From Candidatus Wolfebacteria bacterium GW2011_GWE2_44_13 (GTDB lineage: Bacteria; Patescibacteria; Paceibacteria; UBA6257; UBA9933): a stretch of DNA of 64,000 nt. Location of the stretch: assembly GCA_001000675.1 (NCBI GenBank), contig LCHW01000001.1, positions 160,686-224,685 of the forward strand, in the 5' to 3' direction. Position 1 is the stretch's first letter. Every line of letters begins with the position of its first letter. The position numbers were made by a program, and so were the translations under genes. The notes under the pieces were generated by a model. That model had not been told where the DNA came from. It was given only the letters and a program-made list of their open reading frames with translations, and searched no databases. Below, in pieces: positions 14,953 through 23,015 of the stretch.

Positions 14953-15444
14953 ATGAGTGAAGTTACGAGTATTGGGAGTAAGAAGTGGTACAGAGTGTTG
15001 CTGGAGCGGATAGATCAAAAAGCTCGGTGCCTGTGCTCGTTGGAATTTTTACAGGAGCTCGGCAGGGACATTCGCTCGATGGATTTGCTCGAAAGAGAAC
15101 GTGATGCGATCAGAGCGGGACTTTCTTGCTTGCTGCGCGATAACGCTGGCAGCTATGAGCAGAGTGCTATCACGTACCTCAGGGCACTTGAGAAGCAACT
15201 CGAGCAGAAGCAGTGGTACATGTTTCTGTTGGAACGTATGGCACTTCATGCGCATGGGGGTGGCTCCATGCAAGCAGTAATCGAGGCGGGTGAAGATCTG
15301 AAAATGTCGGAGCTCGAAGAAAATGATCGGTATTCGATTATTGCCGAACTCGAGCGCATGTTGCGCGAGGATTCAGAAATGTACTCGTCTAATGCGGAAC
15401 AATACTTCGAAATGTTGTTGTCGCAAATTCGTGGATACAATTAA
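14953..15444 (+). CDS. Helical repeat family protein B (two repeats)
   Basis: A 163-residue paralogue of the gene at 14305, again with two repeats. They start with KKWYRVLLERI and KQWYMFLLERM and end with YEQSAITYLRALEKQL and a degenerate YSSNAEQYFEMLLSQI. The helices are strongly amphipathic, with many Glu/Arg pairs on the surface. The Shine-Dalgarno AGAGGAGG lies 8-9 bases before the ATG. It has its own promoter and terminator, so the paralogues are separate transcription units rather than an operon. Function unknown; a small scaffold or protein-binding helical repeat is plausible. Confidence 0.7.
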   Translation: MSEVTSIGSKKWYRVLLERIDQKARCLCSLEFLQELGRDIRSMDLLERERDAIRAGLSCLLRDNAGSYEQSAITYLRALEKQLEQKQWYMFLLERMALHAHGGGSMQAVIEAGEDLKMSELEENDRYSIIAELERMLREDSEMYSSNAEQYFEMLLSQIRGYN

Positions 15445-15461
15445 CCTCCTTTTGTTTTGCA

Positions 15462-15490
15462 ATGCCCCTTTCGAGGGGCATTTGTTTTAT
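15462..15490 (+). terminator. Terminator of gene 14953
   Basis: ATGCCCCT-TTCG-AGGGGCAT followed by TTGTTTTAT. This nearly duplicates the 14829 terminator, which points to tandem duplication of the whole unit. Confidence 0.85.
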
Positions 15491-15494
15491 GTGG

Positions 15495-15523
15495 TTGCAA
15501 AATTATTTTTGTGGTGCTATTTT
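15495..15523 (+). promoter_or_regulatory. Promoter of gene 15561
   Basis: TTGCAA (15495-15500), 17 bp, TATTTT (15518-15523). Confidence 0.55.
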
Positions 15524-15560
15524 ATCTGCAGCAACTATTTTATGAATACGGGAGGATTAA

Positions 15561-15815
15561 GTGAGAAACAGAAAGCCACTCATAGTTCTTATCCTGGAGC
15601 GCATCGCCCTAAAGGCTCGGTGTGAATGTTCGACGCAAATTTTCGCCGAATTGTGTGACGACCTATTGTCGGCCGAAGAATTGACTGACGGGACTATTCG
15701 AGCCGATGCGGTTATACGGCTTGAGCGCATGATTAGTGAACTCAATCACCCGAGTGAGCAGATTGCAAAGACCCATTTGGAAAAAATCCGAAGGGAGATT
15801 GTCGATTTTTCGTAA
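15561..15815 (+). CDS. Helical repeat family protein C (single repeat)
   Basis: An 84-residue protein holding one copy of the repeat seen twice in the two preceding genes: LILERIALKAR, a Cys/Ser turn, a middle acidic segment, then RLERMISEL and a C-terminal helix. The start codon is GTG, supported by GGGAGGA 5 bases upstream. It is the third tandem paralogue in 1.5 kb. The next gene is parA, but a hairpin at ~15834-15864 separates the two. Confidence 0.65.
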   Translation: MRNRKPLIVLILERIALKARCECSTQIFAELCDDLLSAEELTDGTIRADAVIRLERMISELNHPSEQIAKTHLEKIRREIVDFS

Positions 15816-15833
15816 AAACCGCGCATTCTTGCG

Positions 15834-15864
15834 GAAAGCCCCTATCCTAGGGGCTTTTGTTTTC
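15834..15864 (+). terminator. Terminator of gene 15561
   Basis: AGCCCC-TATCCTA-GGGGCT followed by TTTGTTTT. Confidence 0.75.
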
Positions 15865-15903
15865 GGACTTTATTCTTTGGGGCGGATGCACTATACTAAG
15901 CGC

Positions 15904-16917
15904 ATGAGCAGGGTTATTGCGGTGTACAACCAGAAGGGGGGAGTTGCTAAAACGACGACGTGCGTTAACTTGTCCGCTTATTTAGCCTTAGAAGGAAAGA
16001 AGGTTTTGTTAATCGATTTTGATCCACAAGCCAATGCGAGCTCTGGACTCGGACACCCTGCAAAATTGAATGAAGGAAGTATCTATCACGGACTATTTGG
16101 CCTTGCTGAACCGGAGGCGCTTACAAAGCCGACTATTTTTTATAACTTCCATCTTATTCCATCGAGTCAGCATCTTGCGGGAGCGCTTATTGAATTAGTG
16201 AATATTCCTGAACGGGAATATAAGTTAAAACAGTTTATCGACAAGGTGCGTGATAAATATGATTATATTTTTATCGATATGCCGCCTTCTTTGAGTTTGC
16301 TCACAATCAATGGGCTTGTTGCTGCTGATGAAATTGTTATCCCTGTACAGAGCCATTACTTTAGTATGGAAGGGCTAAGCCAGTTACTTGAAATCATTGA
16401 ATTGGTCCATAAAAATATTTCAGAAAAGGGGTTAAAGATTGCAGGGGCGGTAATGACAATGTTCGATGAAAATGAACCGCTGTCCCATAAAATCGCTGAT
16501 GATATTGCAACTAATTTTCCGCATACTATTTTTAAAACACGCATCCCGCGATCCGCTGCACTTTCTGAGGCGCCGAGCTATGGACGTCCTGTTATTTTGC
16601 ATGATCCAAATTCTACCGGAGCACGTGCGTATGAACACCTTGCAAAAGAATTGATTGCGCAGGAAACAACGAGACAATTTCAAATGCCAAGCCAGATGAT
16701 GTCTGCGGCGCAAGCGGTACATAATGTGACTAGCGAGCAAGTACATCCATTACCAAACGAAGCCGATATTCTTATCGATATCAAAGTACCCACTCCACAG
16801 CCAGCTGCTCAACCGCAACCAGTAGCTAGTGGAGAAGAACCCGTTCGGCAAGCTCCCTTCGGCTCCGCTCAGGACAAGCAGGAAGAACCAATACACGACG
16901 ACGCTTTTTATTTTTAA
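15904..16917 (+). CDS. parA: Chromosome partitioning ATPase ParA/Soj
   Basis: A 337-residue ATPase that works with ParB in chromosome segregation. The deviant Walker A is YNQKGGVAKTTT near the N-terminus, with Walker A' LLIDFDPQANAS and Walker B YIFIDMPPSL following. ATG 15904 is chosen because the Walker A then sits at residue ~10 and TATACT (15892-15897) ends 6 bases before it, as in other leaderless genes here. After residue ~250 the protein has an unusual Pro/Gln-rich tail of ~80 residues, part of it encoded by a dispersed repeat (16843-16879). Confidence 0.95.
   Translation: MSRVIAVYNQKGGVAKTTTCVNLSAYLALEGKKVLLIDFDPQANASSGLGHPAKLNEGSIYHGLFGLAEPEALTKPTIFYNFHLIPSSQHLAGALIELVNIPEREYKLKQFIDKVRDKYDYIFIDMPPSLSLLTINGLVAADEIVIPVQSHYFSMEGLSQLLEIIELVHKNISEKGLKIAGAVMTMFDENEPLSHKIADDIATNFPHTIFKTRIPRSAALSEAPSYGRPVILHDPNSTGARAYEHLAKELIAQETTRQFQMPSQMMSAAQAVHNVTSEQVHPLPNEADILIDIKVPTPQPAAQPQPVASGEEPVRQAPFGSAQDKQEEPIHDDAFYF
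16843..16879 (+). repeat. Dispersed repeat translated within the parA tail
   Basis: A GC-rich segment containing TTCGGCAAGCTCCCTTCGG and CGCTCAGGACAAGC gives the peptide RQAPFGSAQDK. A related sequence, CTTCGGCAAGCTCAGTACAA, lies at 62853-62877. Confidence 0.6.
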
Positions 16918-16920
16918 ACT

Positions 16921-18213
16921 ATGATAGGACACGGACTTAACTCATTGATACCGCCACGCGAGCCGCAAAAGCCAGCACCGGCAGAACCACAGACGGTTAA
17001 TCAGGCGCAGCAAGCGCCTATTCAACCTGTACCGCAAGCGCCTTCGGTTGTTGAGGTAATTCATGTAGATCGCGAACAACTGCGTGGCGATGAGCATTCA
17101 GAAATTGTTATTAAATCGATTAATGAAGCGACAGAGCATCCTCATGTTGTAGGTATTCAAGTTACTCCCGAAGAGCGTGAAGCGTTTTTACAAGAAGAAC
17201 GACGTGCGAATATTGTTGTTGATTCTGCGTATGACGTTGAGCAGCCTGATGTTGCTAGTATTGCTATATCGAGCCAGGATAGGGCTGACATTGCGCGTGA
17301 CGTCGCATATCATTCATTTGTGCATGATGAAGCAGAACTTGCTGCAACAAAGCGTGCCGTTGGGTTCTCGAAAAAGACAGCATTGCATGATGCCATTTTT
17401 CATATTGAAGTAGAAAAAATTAAACCAAATCCGTATCAGCCACGTAAGCATTTTGATGAAGATGCACTACGCGACCTTGCGCATTCTATTCGTGAATTCG
17501 GTATTTTGCAGCCACTCGTTGTTTCGAAAATAGAGACCGAATCGGAAAGTGGGACAAAAGTAGAATATCAGCTTATTGCAGGCGAGCGTCGATTAATGGC
17601 GTCAAAGCGTGCGGGGTTAGAGCGTGTGCCGGTTATTATCCGTCAGGCTGCGGAACGTGCTGAACAACTTGAACTTGCGATTATTGAAAACTTACAACGC
17701 GAAGATCTTGATACTATCGAAATGGCGCGTTCGTATGCGCGACTGCAGGATGAATTTGGTATGACGCAGCGTGAAATTGCTGCTCGCCTTGGGAAGAGCC
17801 GTGAAGTAATCGGTAACGCGTTGCGTTTGTTGAGTTTGCCAGTAGAGATTCAAGATTCGTTGTCCCACAATCAGATCAATGAGAGCCAAGCGCGATTGCT
17901 ATTGTCTATTCCTAATGTAACCGTACAAAAGCAACTGTTCGGAGACTTGCTTGCAAAAAGTTTCAGTGTGCGTGAGTTAAAGGCGAAGATTAAAAATATT
18001 CACAACCCACCGGAGATGCGGGAGCGTCCGACGTTTGGCGGACAGCAACAGACTGAAGATGCGGAAACGCGTGATCTACAGGGGAGGCTAAAAGATGTGC
18101 TAGGTACTGATGTAAAAATTGAACGTCGCGGAGAAAGTGGAAAAATTATCATCAACTTCTATTCTCCAGAAGAATTGTATGGAGTTGTGCGAAAGATAAA
18201 CCCGAGGGATTGA
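16921..18213 (+). CDS. parB: Chromosome partitioning protein ParB/Spo0J
   Basis: A 430-residue centromere-binding protein starting 3 bases after parA. The N-terminal MIGHGLNSLIP contacts ParA in the family. Residues ~20-155 form an unusually long Pro/Gln-rich and acidic insert. The CTP-binding ParB/Srx domain begins at IKPNPYQPRKHFDE and includes GERRLMASKRAG; a helix-turn-helix (TQREIAARLGKSREVIGNALRLL) and C-terminal dimerisation segment follow. No parS palindrome was seen in the window. Confidence 0.95.
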   Translation: MIGHGLNSLIPPREPQKPAPAEPQTVNQAQQAPIQPVPQAPSVVEVIHVDREQLRGDEHSEIVIKSINEATEHPHVVGIQVTPEEREAFLQEERRANIVVDSAYDVEQPDVASIAISSQDRADIARDVAYHSFVHDEAELAATKRAVGFSKKTALHDAIFHIEVEKIKPNPYQPRKHFDEDALRDLAHSIREFGILQPLVVSKIETESESGTKVEYQLIAGERRLMASKRAGLERVPVIIRQAAERAEQLELAIIENLQREDLDTIEMARSYARLQDEFGMTQREIAARLGKSREVIGNALRLLSLPVEIQDSLSHNQINESQARLLLSIPNVTVQKQLFGDLLAKSFSVRELKAKIKNIHNPPEMRERPTFGGQQQTEDAETRDLQGRLKDVLGTDVKIERRGESGKIIINFYSPEELYGVVRKINPRD

Positions 18214-18314
18214 GGCTATTAGCAGTGATGTTTGTCGGGGGGGGTATTATGAGACACCTTAAATACTTAAATTAAAATTCGATTTATATATAGGTTTAAT
18301 GGTATTATAATTGC

Positions 18315-19058
18315 ATGGAACAAGTTAAATATTTAAAATCTCCTATTCGCGAAGCCATTTTCGATGTAAGGCTTAAATTTAGTAAACAACCTGAAATGAG
18401 CGTTTTTGAGGAGATTTATGAACAGATAAAATTGGAATACCCAACAAAACAGCTTATCACTAGGCGTTCGGTATCTTTGGAAGTAAGCGGAGAAGAATCT
18501 CCTAAAGTTAACTCCGGCCAAGAGCCTTGGGGAGTACGTTTTATATCGCAAGATGGAACTAAAGTTGCGCAATTTCGCCTAGATGGCTTTACTTTTAGTA
18601 AATTAAAGCCATATGATAGTTGGGAATCTTTTTTTGAGGAGGCAGAAAAAATATTCGATGCGTATCTTAGGGAATATAAACCCGATTATATTGAGAGGAT
18701 TGCATTAAGATATATTAATGCAATAGAGATACCAGAGAGTAGTTTTGAGATTGAAGAATATTTCGCTACTAGTCCAAAGATATCCATTAGTATCCCCCAA
18801 ACTTTGCGGCAGTTTTTTCTCAGGGTAGTTATACAGGATGATGCAAGTGAGAGTATCGGAATAATAAATCAAACTATCGAGGGTAGTGATAGGCAAAATC
18901 AAACCACTATTGTTTTTGATATTGATGTATTTGAAGAAAACACTAGGATTGAGCCCAGAACGAATTCTTTTAAAGATAAAGTTCTGGCCTTAAAAGAATT
19001 TAGAACAAGAATTTTTGAAGGGAGTCTTACTGAGAAAACAAAATCATTATTTAAGTAA
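18315..19058 (+). CDS. TIGR04255 family protein
   Basis: A 247-residue protein with the hallmarks of the TIGR04255 family: the N-terminal SPIREAIFDVRL, a central GxxF/QFRLDGFTFSKLKPYDSWESF block and RIALRYINAIEIP. The family is sporadic in bacteria and of unknown function. TATTAT at 18303-18308 lies 6 bases before the ATG. The gene is AT-rich and uses many AGG/AGA Arg codons, unlike parB upstream, which suggests horizontal acquisition. It heads a tight three-gene cassette. Confidence 0.8.
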   Translation: MEQVKYLKSPIREAIFDVRLKFSKQPEMSVFEEIYEQIKLEYPTKQLITRRSVSLEVSGEESPKVNSGQEPWGVRFISQDGTKVAQFRLDGFTFSKLKPYDSWESFFEEAEKIFDAYLREYKPDYIERIALRYINAIEIPESSFEIEEYFATSPKISISIPQTLRQFFLRVVIQDDASESIGIINQTIEGSDRQNQTTIVFDIDVFEENTRIEPRTNSFKDKVLALKEFRTRIFEGSLTEKTKSLFK

Positions 19059-19060
19059 CT

Positions 19061-19495
19061 ATGTTAACAGCAACTCCTCCAATTGAATATATTCATTTTC
19101 CTTTTCATGAAAATGAAACTATTGGGTTCGGCCCTGAGGCTGAGGAGGTAAGGAAAAATCTTTTCGAGGCCGCTATTCATATGGCTCACCCTATCTCTAG
19201 GCAGAGTAAAATGGAAAGATTTTCTATCTTATCTGATACTTGGGAGAATGATTCAAAGTATTCCTCTTCGGCTAATGATTTATTACGGAATCCTTCATAT
19301 TTAGAAATTATTTCTATGGGTAAGGATGCATTACCATTTATTTTTGAGGATCTTAGAAAATATCCAAGGCATTGGTTTGTCGCGCTAAGAATTATTACTG
19401 GCTTTGATCCCGTTCCTTATGATAAAAAAGGTAATGTTGCTGAAATGACCAGGATTTGGTTGATTTGGGCTAAACAAAATGGCTATATTTCCTAA
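19061..19495 (+). CDS. Cassette protein with WF-AL-ITG motif
   Basis: A 144-residue protein starting 2 bases after the TIGR04255 gene. It contains W-x(6)-SSS, NPSYLEIISMGKDALPFI, HWFVALRIITGFDPVP and a C-terminal RIWLIWAKQNGY. From memory, the same pattern occurs in many short bacterial hypothetical proteins next to DUF7689-type genes. It is predicted soluble and helical, with no catalytic motif visible. The overlap with the next gene implies translational coupling. Confidence 0.65.
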   Translation: MLTATPPIEYIHFPFHENETIGFGPEAEEVRKNLFEAAIHMAHPISRQSKMERFSILSDTWENDSKYSSSANDLLRNPSYLEIISMGKDALPFIFEDLRKYPRHWFVALRIITGFDPVPYDKKGNVAEMTRIWLIWAKQNGYIS

Positions 19496-19934
19496 TCGCA
19501 TCCCTGATCTTGAGGTTATCTTTCCTAAATTGGCTTTTACTGATTATAAGGTGACGAGTCCTCGTGATCAAAATTATAATTGTATTGCTTGGGCTGCGGG
19601 CATAAATCAGCAGTGGTGGGAGCCAGATTTTATGGGACAATATTTTTGGCCAGCTGAGGTTCCTAGAATCTATACCTTAGATGCATATGTGCAAGCATAT
19701 TCTGTTTTGGGATATAAAATCTGCGATTCCTTTGATTATGAGCAAGGATTTGAAAAAATTGTTATATATGTGAATATGAGTAATGAGCCGACTCATGCGG
19801 CGAGGCAATTGCAGAGCGGAAAGTGGACTAGTAAATTAGGAAGAGAATATGATATAAGTCACGACTTTGAAAGTTTAAATGGAGATATTTACGGCATGCC
19901 TGCGGTTTGCATGAAAAGACCCTCAGTTGATTAA
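19479..19934 (+). CDS. DUF7689-like protein with Cys/His motif
   Basis: A 151-residue protein overlapping the previous gene by 17 bases. The features are NYNCIAWAAG, a WWEP and YFWPAEVPR segment, EPTHAARQLQSGKWTSKLG and a final DIYGMPAVCMKRP. The invariant-looking Cys in NCIAWA and the His in THAARQ resemble a Cys-His catalytic pair (papain- or NlpC-like fold); this is inference. I believe it matches DUF7689. It is the third member of the low-GC cassette; no toxin or immunity role has been shown from sequence. Confidence 0.65.
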   Translation: MAIFPNRIPDLEVIFPKLAFTDYKVTSPRDQNYNCIAWAAGINQQWWEPDFMGQYFWPAEVPRIYTLDAYVQAYSVLGYKICDSFDYEQGFEKIVIYVNMSNEPTHAARQLQSGKWTSKLGREYDISHDFESLNGDIYGMPAVCMKRPSVD

Positions 19935-19950
19935 AATTTGAGTATTACTT

Positions 19951-20541
19951 ATGAGCGTTTTCTACCGCACAATTGAAGAAATGATCGAAATGATCCCCGA
20001 GCCGAATCGGGGAGTTTGTGTGCGAATTCTTGCGGATAATCGAATATTATTTCAGACCGTACAAGGAGCGAGCCATAACCACCAGGCATGGCCAGGAGGA
20101 TATTTTGATCATGTGCAAGAAACGATGAATATTGCAATCGTTTTATATGAAACACTGCATACATTGCGACCGTTACATTTTACACTCGCAGACGCGTTGC
20201 TAGTCAATTTTTTTCACGATATTGAGAAGCCATGGAAATATGAGATGGGTGAGAATGGGGAGTTGTATTATCGGGAGGAACTAAAAGATAAAATGGCACA
20301 ACGTATTTTTCGCACACAGAAGTTGCACGAATACGGCATTCAGCTAACCGAAGAACAGGACAACGCTATACGATATATAGAAGGAGAGTTTGACGACTAC
20401 ACTAATGAGCGACGCGTGATGGGGCCCTTGGCTGCATTTTGTCATATGTGTGATGTGGCGAGTGCACGTATTTGGTTTGATCATCCGCGAGCACATCACG
20501 ATCCTCTTCATGGAGCGGAACGAATGCGAGATATTATATAA
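19951..20541 (+). CDS. HD-domain phosphohydrolase-like protein
   Basis: A 196-residue soluble protein. Candidate HD metal ligands are in SHNHQAWPGGYFDHVQET, FFHDIEKPW (the HD pair) and CHMCDVASAR. Such proteins hydrolyse nucleotides or other phosphate esters. It lies 17 bases after the cassette and 34 bases before a P-loop kinase-like gene, so the three-gene cassette and these two genes might form one accessory unit, although its codon use is closer to the core genes. Confidence 0.7.
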   Translation: MSVFYRTIEEMIEMIPEPNRGVCVRILADNRILFQTVQGASHNHQAWPGGYFDHVQETMNIAIVLYETLHTLRPLHFTLADALLVNFFHDIEKPWKYEMGENGELYYREELKDKMAQRIFRTQKLHEYGIQLTEEQDNAIRYIEGEFDDYTNERRVMGPLAAFCHMCDVASARIWFDHPRAHHDPLHGAERMRDII

Positions 20542-20574
20542 ATATAATCTTAATTCTTTTGACCGATTTGTATT

Positions 20575-21159
20575 ATGAAACAGCATAAAGGAAAAAGATT
20601 ATATATAACAGGCATTCCTACTGCGGGGAAATCGTACCTTGCACAGAAGCTTGCAGAAGAGGTCGGTGGTATTGCAGTATCTCTGGATGATTTTCGCGAA
20701 GCGCTTGTATTTGATGAACGCTATAAAAAATGGGTTGAATTTTATTTAGATCAAGACGAAGAGTTATATCTTAAGACAACAAGCCCAGAGCAGATGTGGG
20801 CAAATCTTGTTGCGCAGTCCGAGGCAGTGTGGCCTGCCTTTATGGAACAAATTAATTCCTATGCAGATGAAGAATCGCCGGTTATTTTCGAATGCGTAAA
20901 TATTCTTCCTCATCTTGCACATAAGGACCTTTCGTTTCCCGGTGTTTGTATGATTGGAGCATCATACGAAGAAATACTTGCGCGCAATATTGAAGAGCCG
21001 CGATGGGGAGATACAAAAGAGTTGCAAGAACAAGAGGCGAAAATGACTTTTACTATTGAACGACCCTACTATAAAAGTGAAGCAGAAAAATACGGAATTC
21101 CCGTTTTTGATAATTTTGACGAAGCATTAAAGACGGCGCTTGTATTGCTGAGTAAATAA
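20575..21159 (+). CDS. P-loop kinase-like NTPase
   Basis: A 194-residue protein with Walker A GIPTAGKS near residues 13-20, followed by AVSLDDFREAL, in which the Asp residues fit a substrate or Mg-binding position as in small-molecule and zeta-toxin-like kinases. IFECVNILPHL and PGVCMIGASYEEI form the later core strands. It is probably a small-molecule kinase acting with the HD protein upstream; the substrate is unknown. Confidence 0.65.
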   Translation: MKQHKGKRLYITGIPTAGKSYLAQKLAEEVGGIAVSLDDFREALVFDERYKKWVEFYLDQDEELYLKTTSPEQMWANLVAQSEAVWPAFMEQINSYADEESPVIFECVNILPHLAHKDLSFPGVCMIGASYEEILARNIEEPRWGDTKELQEQEAKMTFTIERPYYKSEAEKYGIPVFDNFDEALKTALVLLSK

Positions 21160-21244
21160 AGCCTTTCCTTGCAAAATTTCTGTTTTGCGAGGGATGGAAT
21201 AGTATTATCAGACGGGAATGGGTTAAAAGTGATATACTATAGGT

Positions 21245-22990
21245 ATGAGGATTACCAACGCGGAGATTGCAGCCATATTAGGTGAAATAGCAGAATATCT
21301 TGAAATGGACGATGTGCCATTTAAGCCGCGTGCCTATCAAAAGGTTGCGGATGTTATCGGCTCGCTCGAAGAAGAAGTCGTCGAGATTTATAAAAAAGGT
21401 GGATTGAAGGCAATCGAAAAGATTCCGGGTGTTGGCGTTTCTATTGCAGAAAAAATTGAAGAATATATAAAAACAGGGCGCATACAGCATTACGAAGAAT
21501 TAAAGAAAAAGATTCCTGTAGATTTGCGCACCTTGTCTGCGGTGGAAGGGCTTGGTCCAAAGAAAATTAAAAAGTTGTATTGGGAATTGGATATAAAAAC
21601 ACTTGCCGATCTAGAGCAAGCGGCTCTTTCTGGCGCACTAAATAAGGTTGACGGGTTTGGTCCAAAATCCACGGAAAATATTATAAAAGGAATCGAGTTT
21701 GTTAAGACATCTGGTGGGCGGCTTGTGCTTGGAAATGTATTCCCTGCAATCGCACACATTAAATCAGAACTCGAAGGCATTAAGGGAGTTGAGAAGGTTT
21801 CTATCGTTGGCTCAGCACGACGTAAAAAAGAAACCGTGGGAGATTTCGATCTGCTTGTTGTTGCGAAAGATGCGCAACCTGTTATGGATTTCTTTGTAAA
21901 GATGCGCGAAGTTATACGCGTACATGCCCATGGAGCTACAAAATCATCCGTGCGTATTAAGAGTGGCATTGATGTTGATATTCGCGTTGTTTCAAAAGAA
22001 TCCTATGGCGCTGCGTTGGTTTATTTTACTGGGTCAAAAGCACATAATGTTTTACTGCGACAATTGGCTATTAAAAAGGGATTAAAGTTGAATGAATATG
22101 GTTTGTTTAGAATGAAAGGAGGGAAGGAAGAGAAAATGGTCGCAGGAGATACGGAAGAAGGAATTTATAATACATTAGGGTTGGAATATATAGAGCCGGA
22201 GATGCGGGAGGATGTCGGTGAAATGGAACTCGCACAAAATCATAAACTACCCTCACTTATCCAATACGATGCTATTAAGGGCGATTTGCAAATCCAAACA
22301 AATTGGAGTGATGGCGCAAATACCATTGAAGAATATGTCGACGCAGCTATGCGTCTTGGATTGGAATACATCGTTATAACTGACCATACAAAACGATTAA
22401 CCGTTGCTAACGGGCTGGATGAAACTCGATTATTGGAGCAGATGAAAGTAATTGATGGTGTTAATGCAAAATTAAAGAAAGAAGGGAAGAAATTCACCGT
22501 TCTTAAAGGAAGCGAAGTAGATATCTTAAAAGATGGAACACTTGATATCGCTGATGAGGTACTGAAACAGCTTGATGTTGTGGGAGCTTCAGTGCATTCG
22601 TATTTTAATTTATCGCGCGAAGCGCAGACAAAACGCATTATTGCGGCGATGGAAAATCCCCATGTGGATATTATTTTTCATCCAACGGGGCGGGTTATTA
22701 ATCGACGTCCTGCATATGACATTGATATAGATGCGATTATTGATGCAGCAAAGCGAACAAAGACCGTGCTTGAGATCAATGCATTTCCTGATCGACTTGA
22801 TCTAAAAGATGAGTATGTACGTAAGTGTATAAAAGCAGGAGTGAAATTATCTATTGATACCGATGCACATGCTGTCGCGCACCTGCCATTTCTTGTGTGG
22901 GGGATAGGGCAAGCGCGGAGGGGCTGGGCTGAGACAAGTGATATTATCAATGCATGGCCTGTTGAGAAAATGAAGAAAATGTTAAAATAA
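21245..22990 (+). CDS. polX: Family X DNA polymerase with PHP domain
   Basis: A 581-residue base-excision-repair polymerase. The N-terminal helix-hairpin-helix region spans about 1-150, and the palm holds the catalytic Asp residues in GDFDLLVV and DVDIRVV. The C-terminal PHP domain starts near residue 335. Its first motif reads DLQIQTNWSDG (Gln349 and Gln351), where the usual form is DLHxH; the later motifs (ITDHT, SVHSYF, FHPTGR, DTDAHA) look intact. TATACT ends 6 bases before the ATG, so it is probably leaderless. Polymerase activity is likely; PHP nuclease activity is less certain. Confidence 0.92.
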   Translation: MRITNAEIAAILGEIAEYLEMDDVPFKPRAYQKVADVIGSLEEEVVEIYKKGGLKAIEKIPGVGVSIAEKIEEYIKTGRIQHYEELKKKIPVDLRTLSAVEGLGPKKIKKLYWELDIKTLADLEQAALSGALNKVDGFGPKSTENIIKGIEFVKTSGGRLVLGNVFPAIAHIKSELEGIKGVEKVSIVGSARRKKETVGDFDLLVVAKDAQPVMDFFVKMREVIRVHAHGATKSSVRIKSGIDVDIRVVSKESYGAALVYFTGSKAHNVLLRQLAIKKGLKLNEYGLFRMKGGKEEKMVAGDTEEGIYNTLGLEYIEPEMREDVGEMELAQNHKLPSLIQYDAIKGDLQIQTNWSDGANTIEEYVDAAMRLGLEYIVITDHTKRLTVANGLDETRLLEQMKVIDGVNAKLKKEGKKFTVLKGSEVDILKDGTLDIADEVLKQLDVVGASVHSYFNLSREAQTKRIIAAMENPHVDIIFHPTGRVINRRPAYDIDIDAIIDAAKRTKTVLEINAFPDRLDLKDEYVRKCIKAGVKLSIDTDAHAVAHLPFLVWGIGQARRGWAETSDIINAWPVEKMKKMLK

Positions 22991-23015
22991 AGGCATTAAT
23001 TTAAAATTTATTTTT

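Noticed and set aside
15904..18213. parS site near parA-parB
   Set aside because: No TGTTTCACGTGAAACA-like palindrome found in or around the genes.
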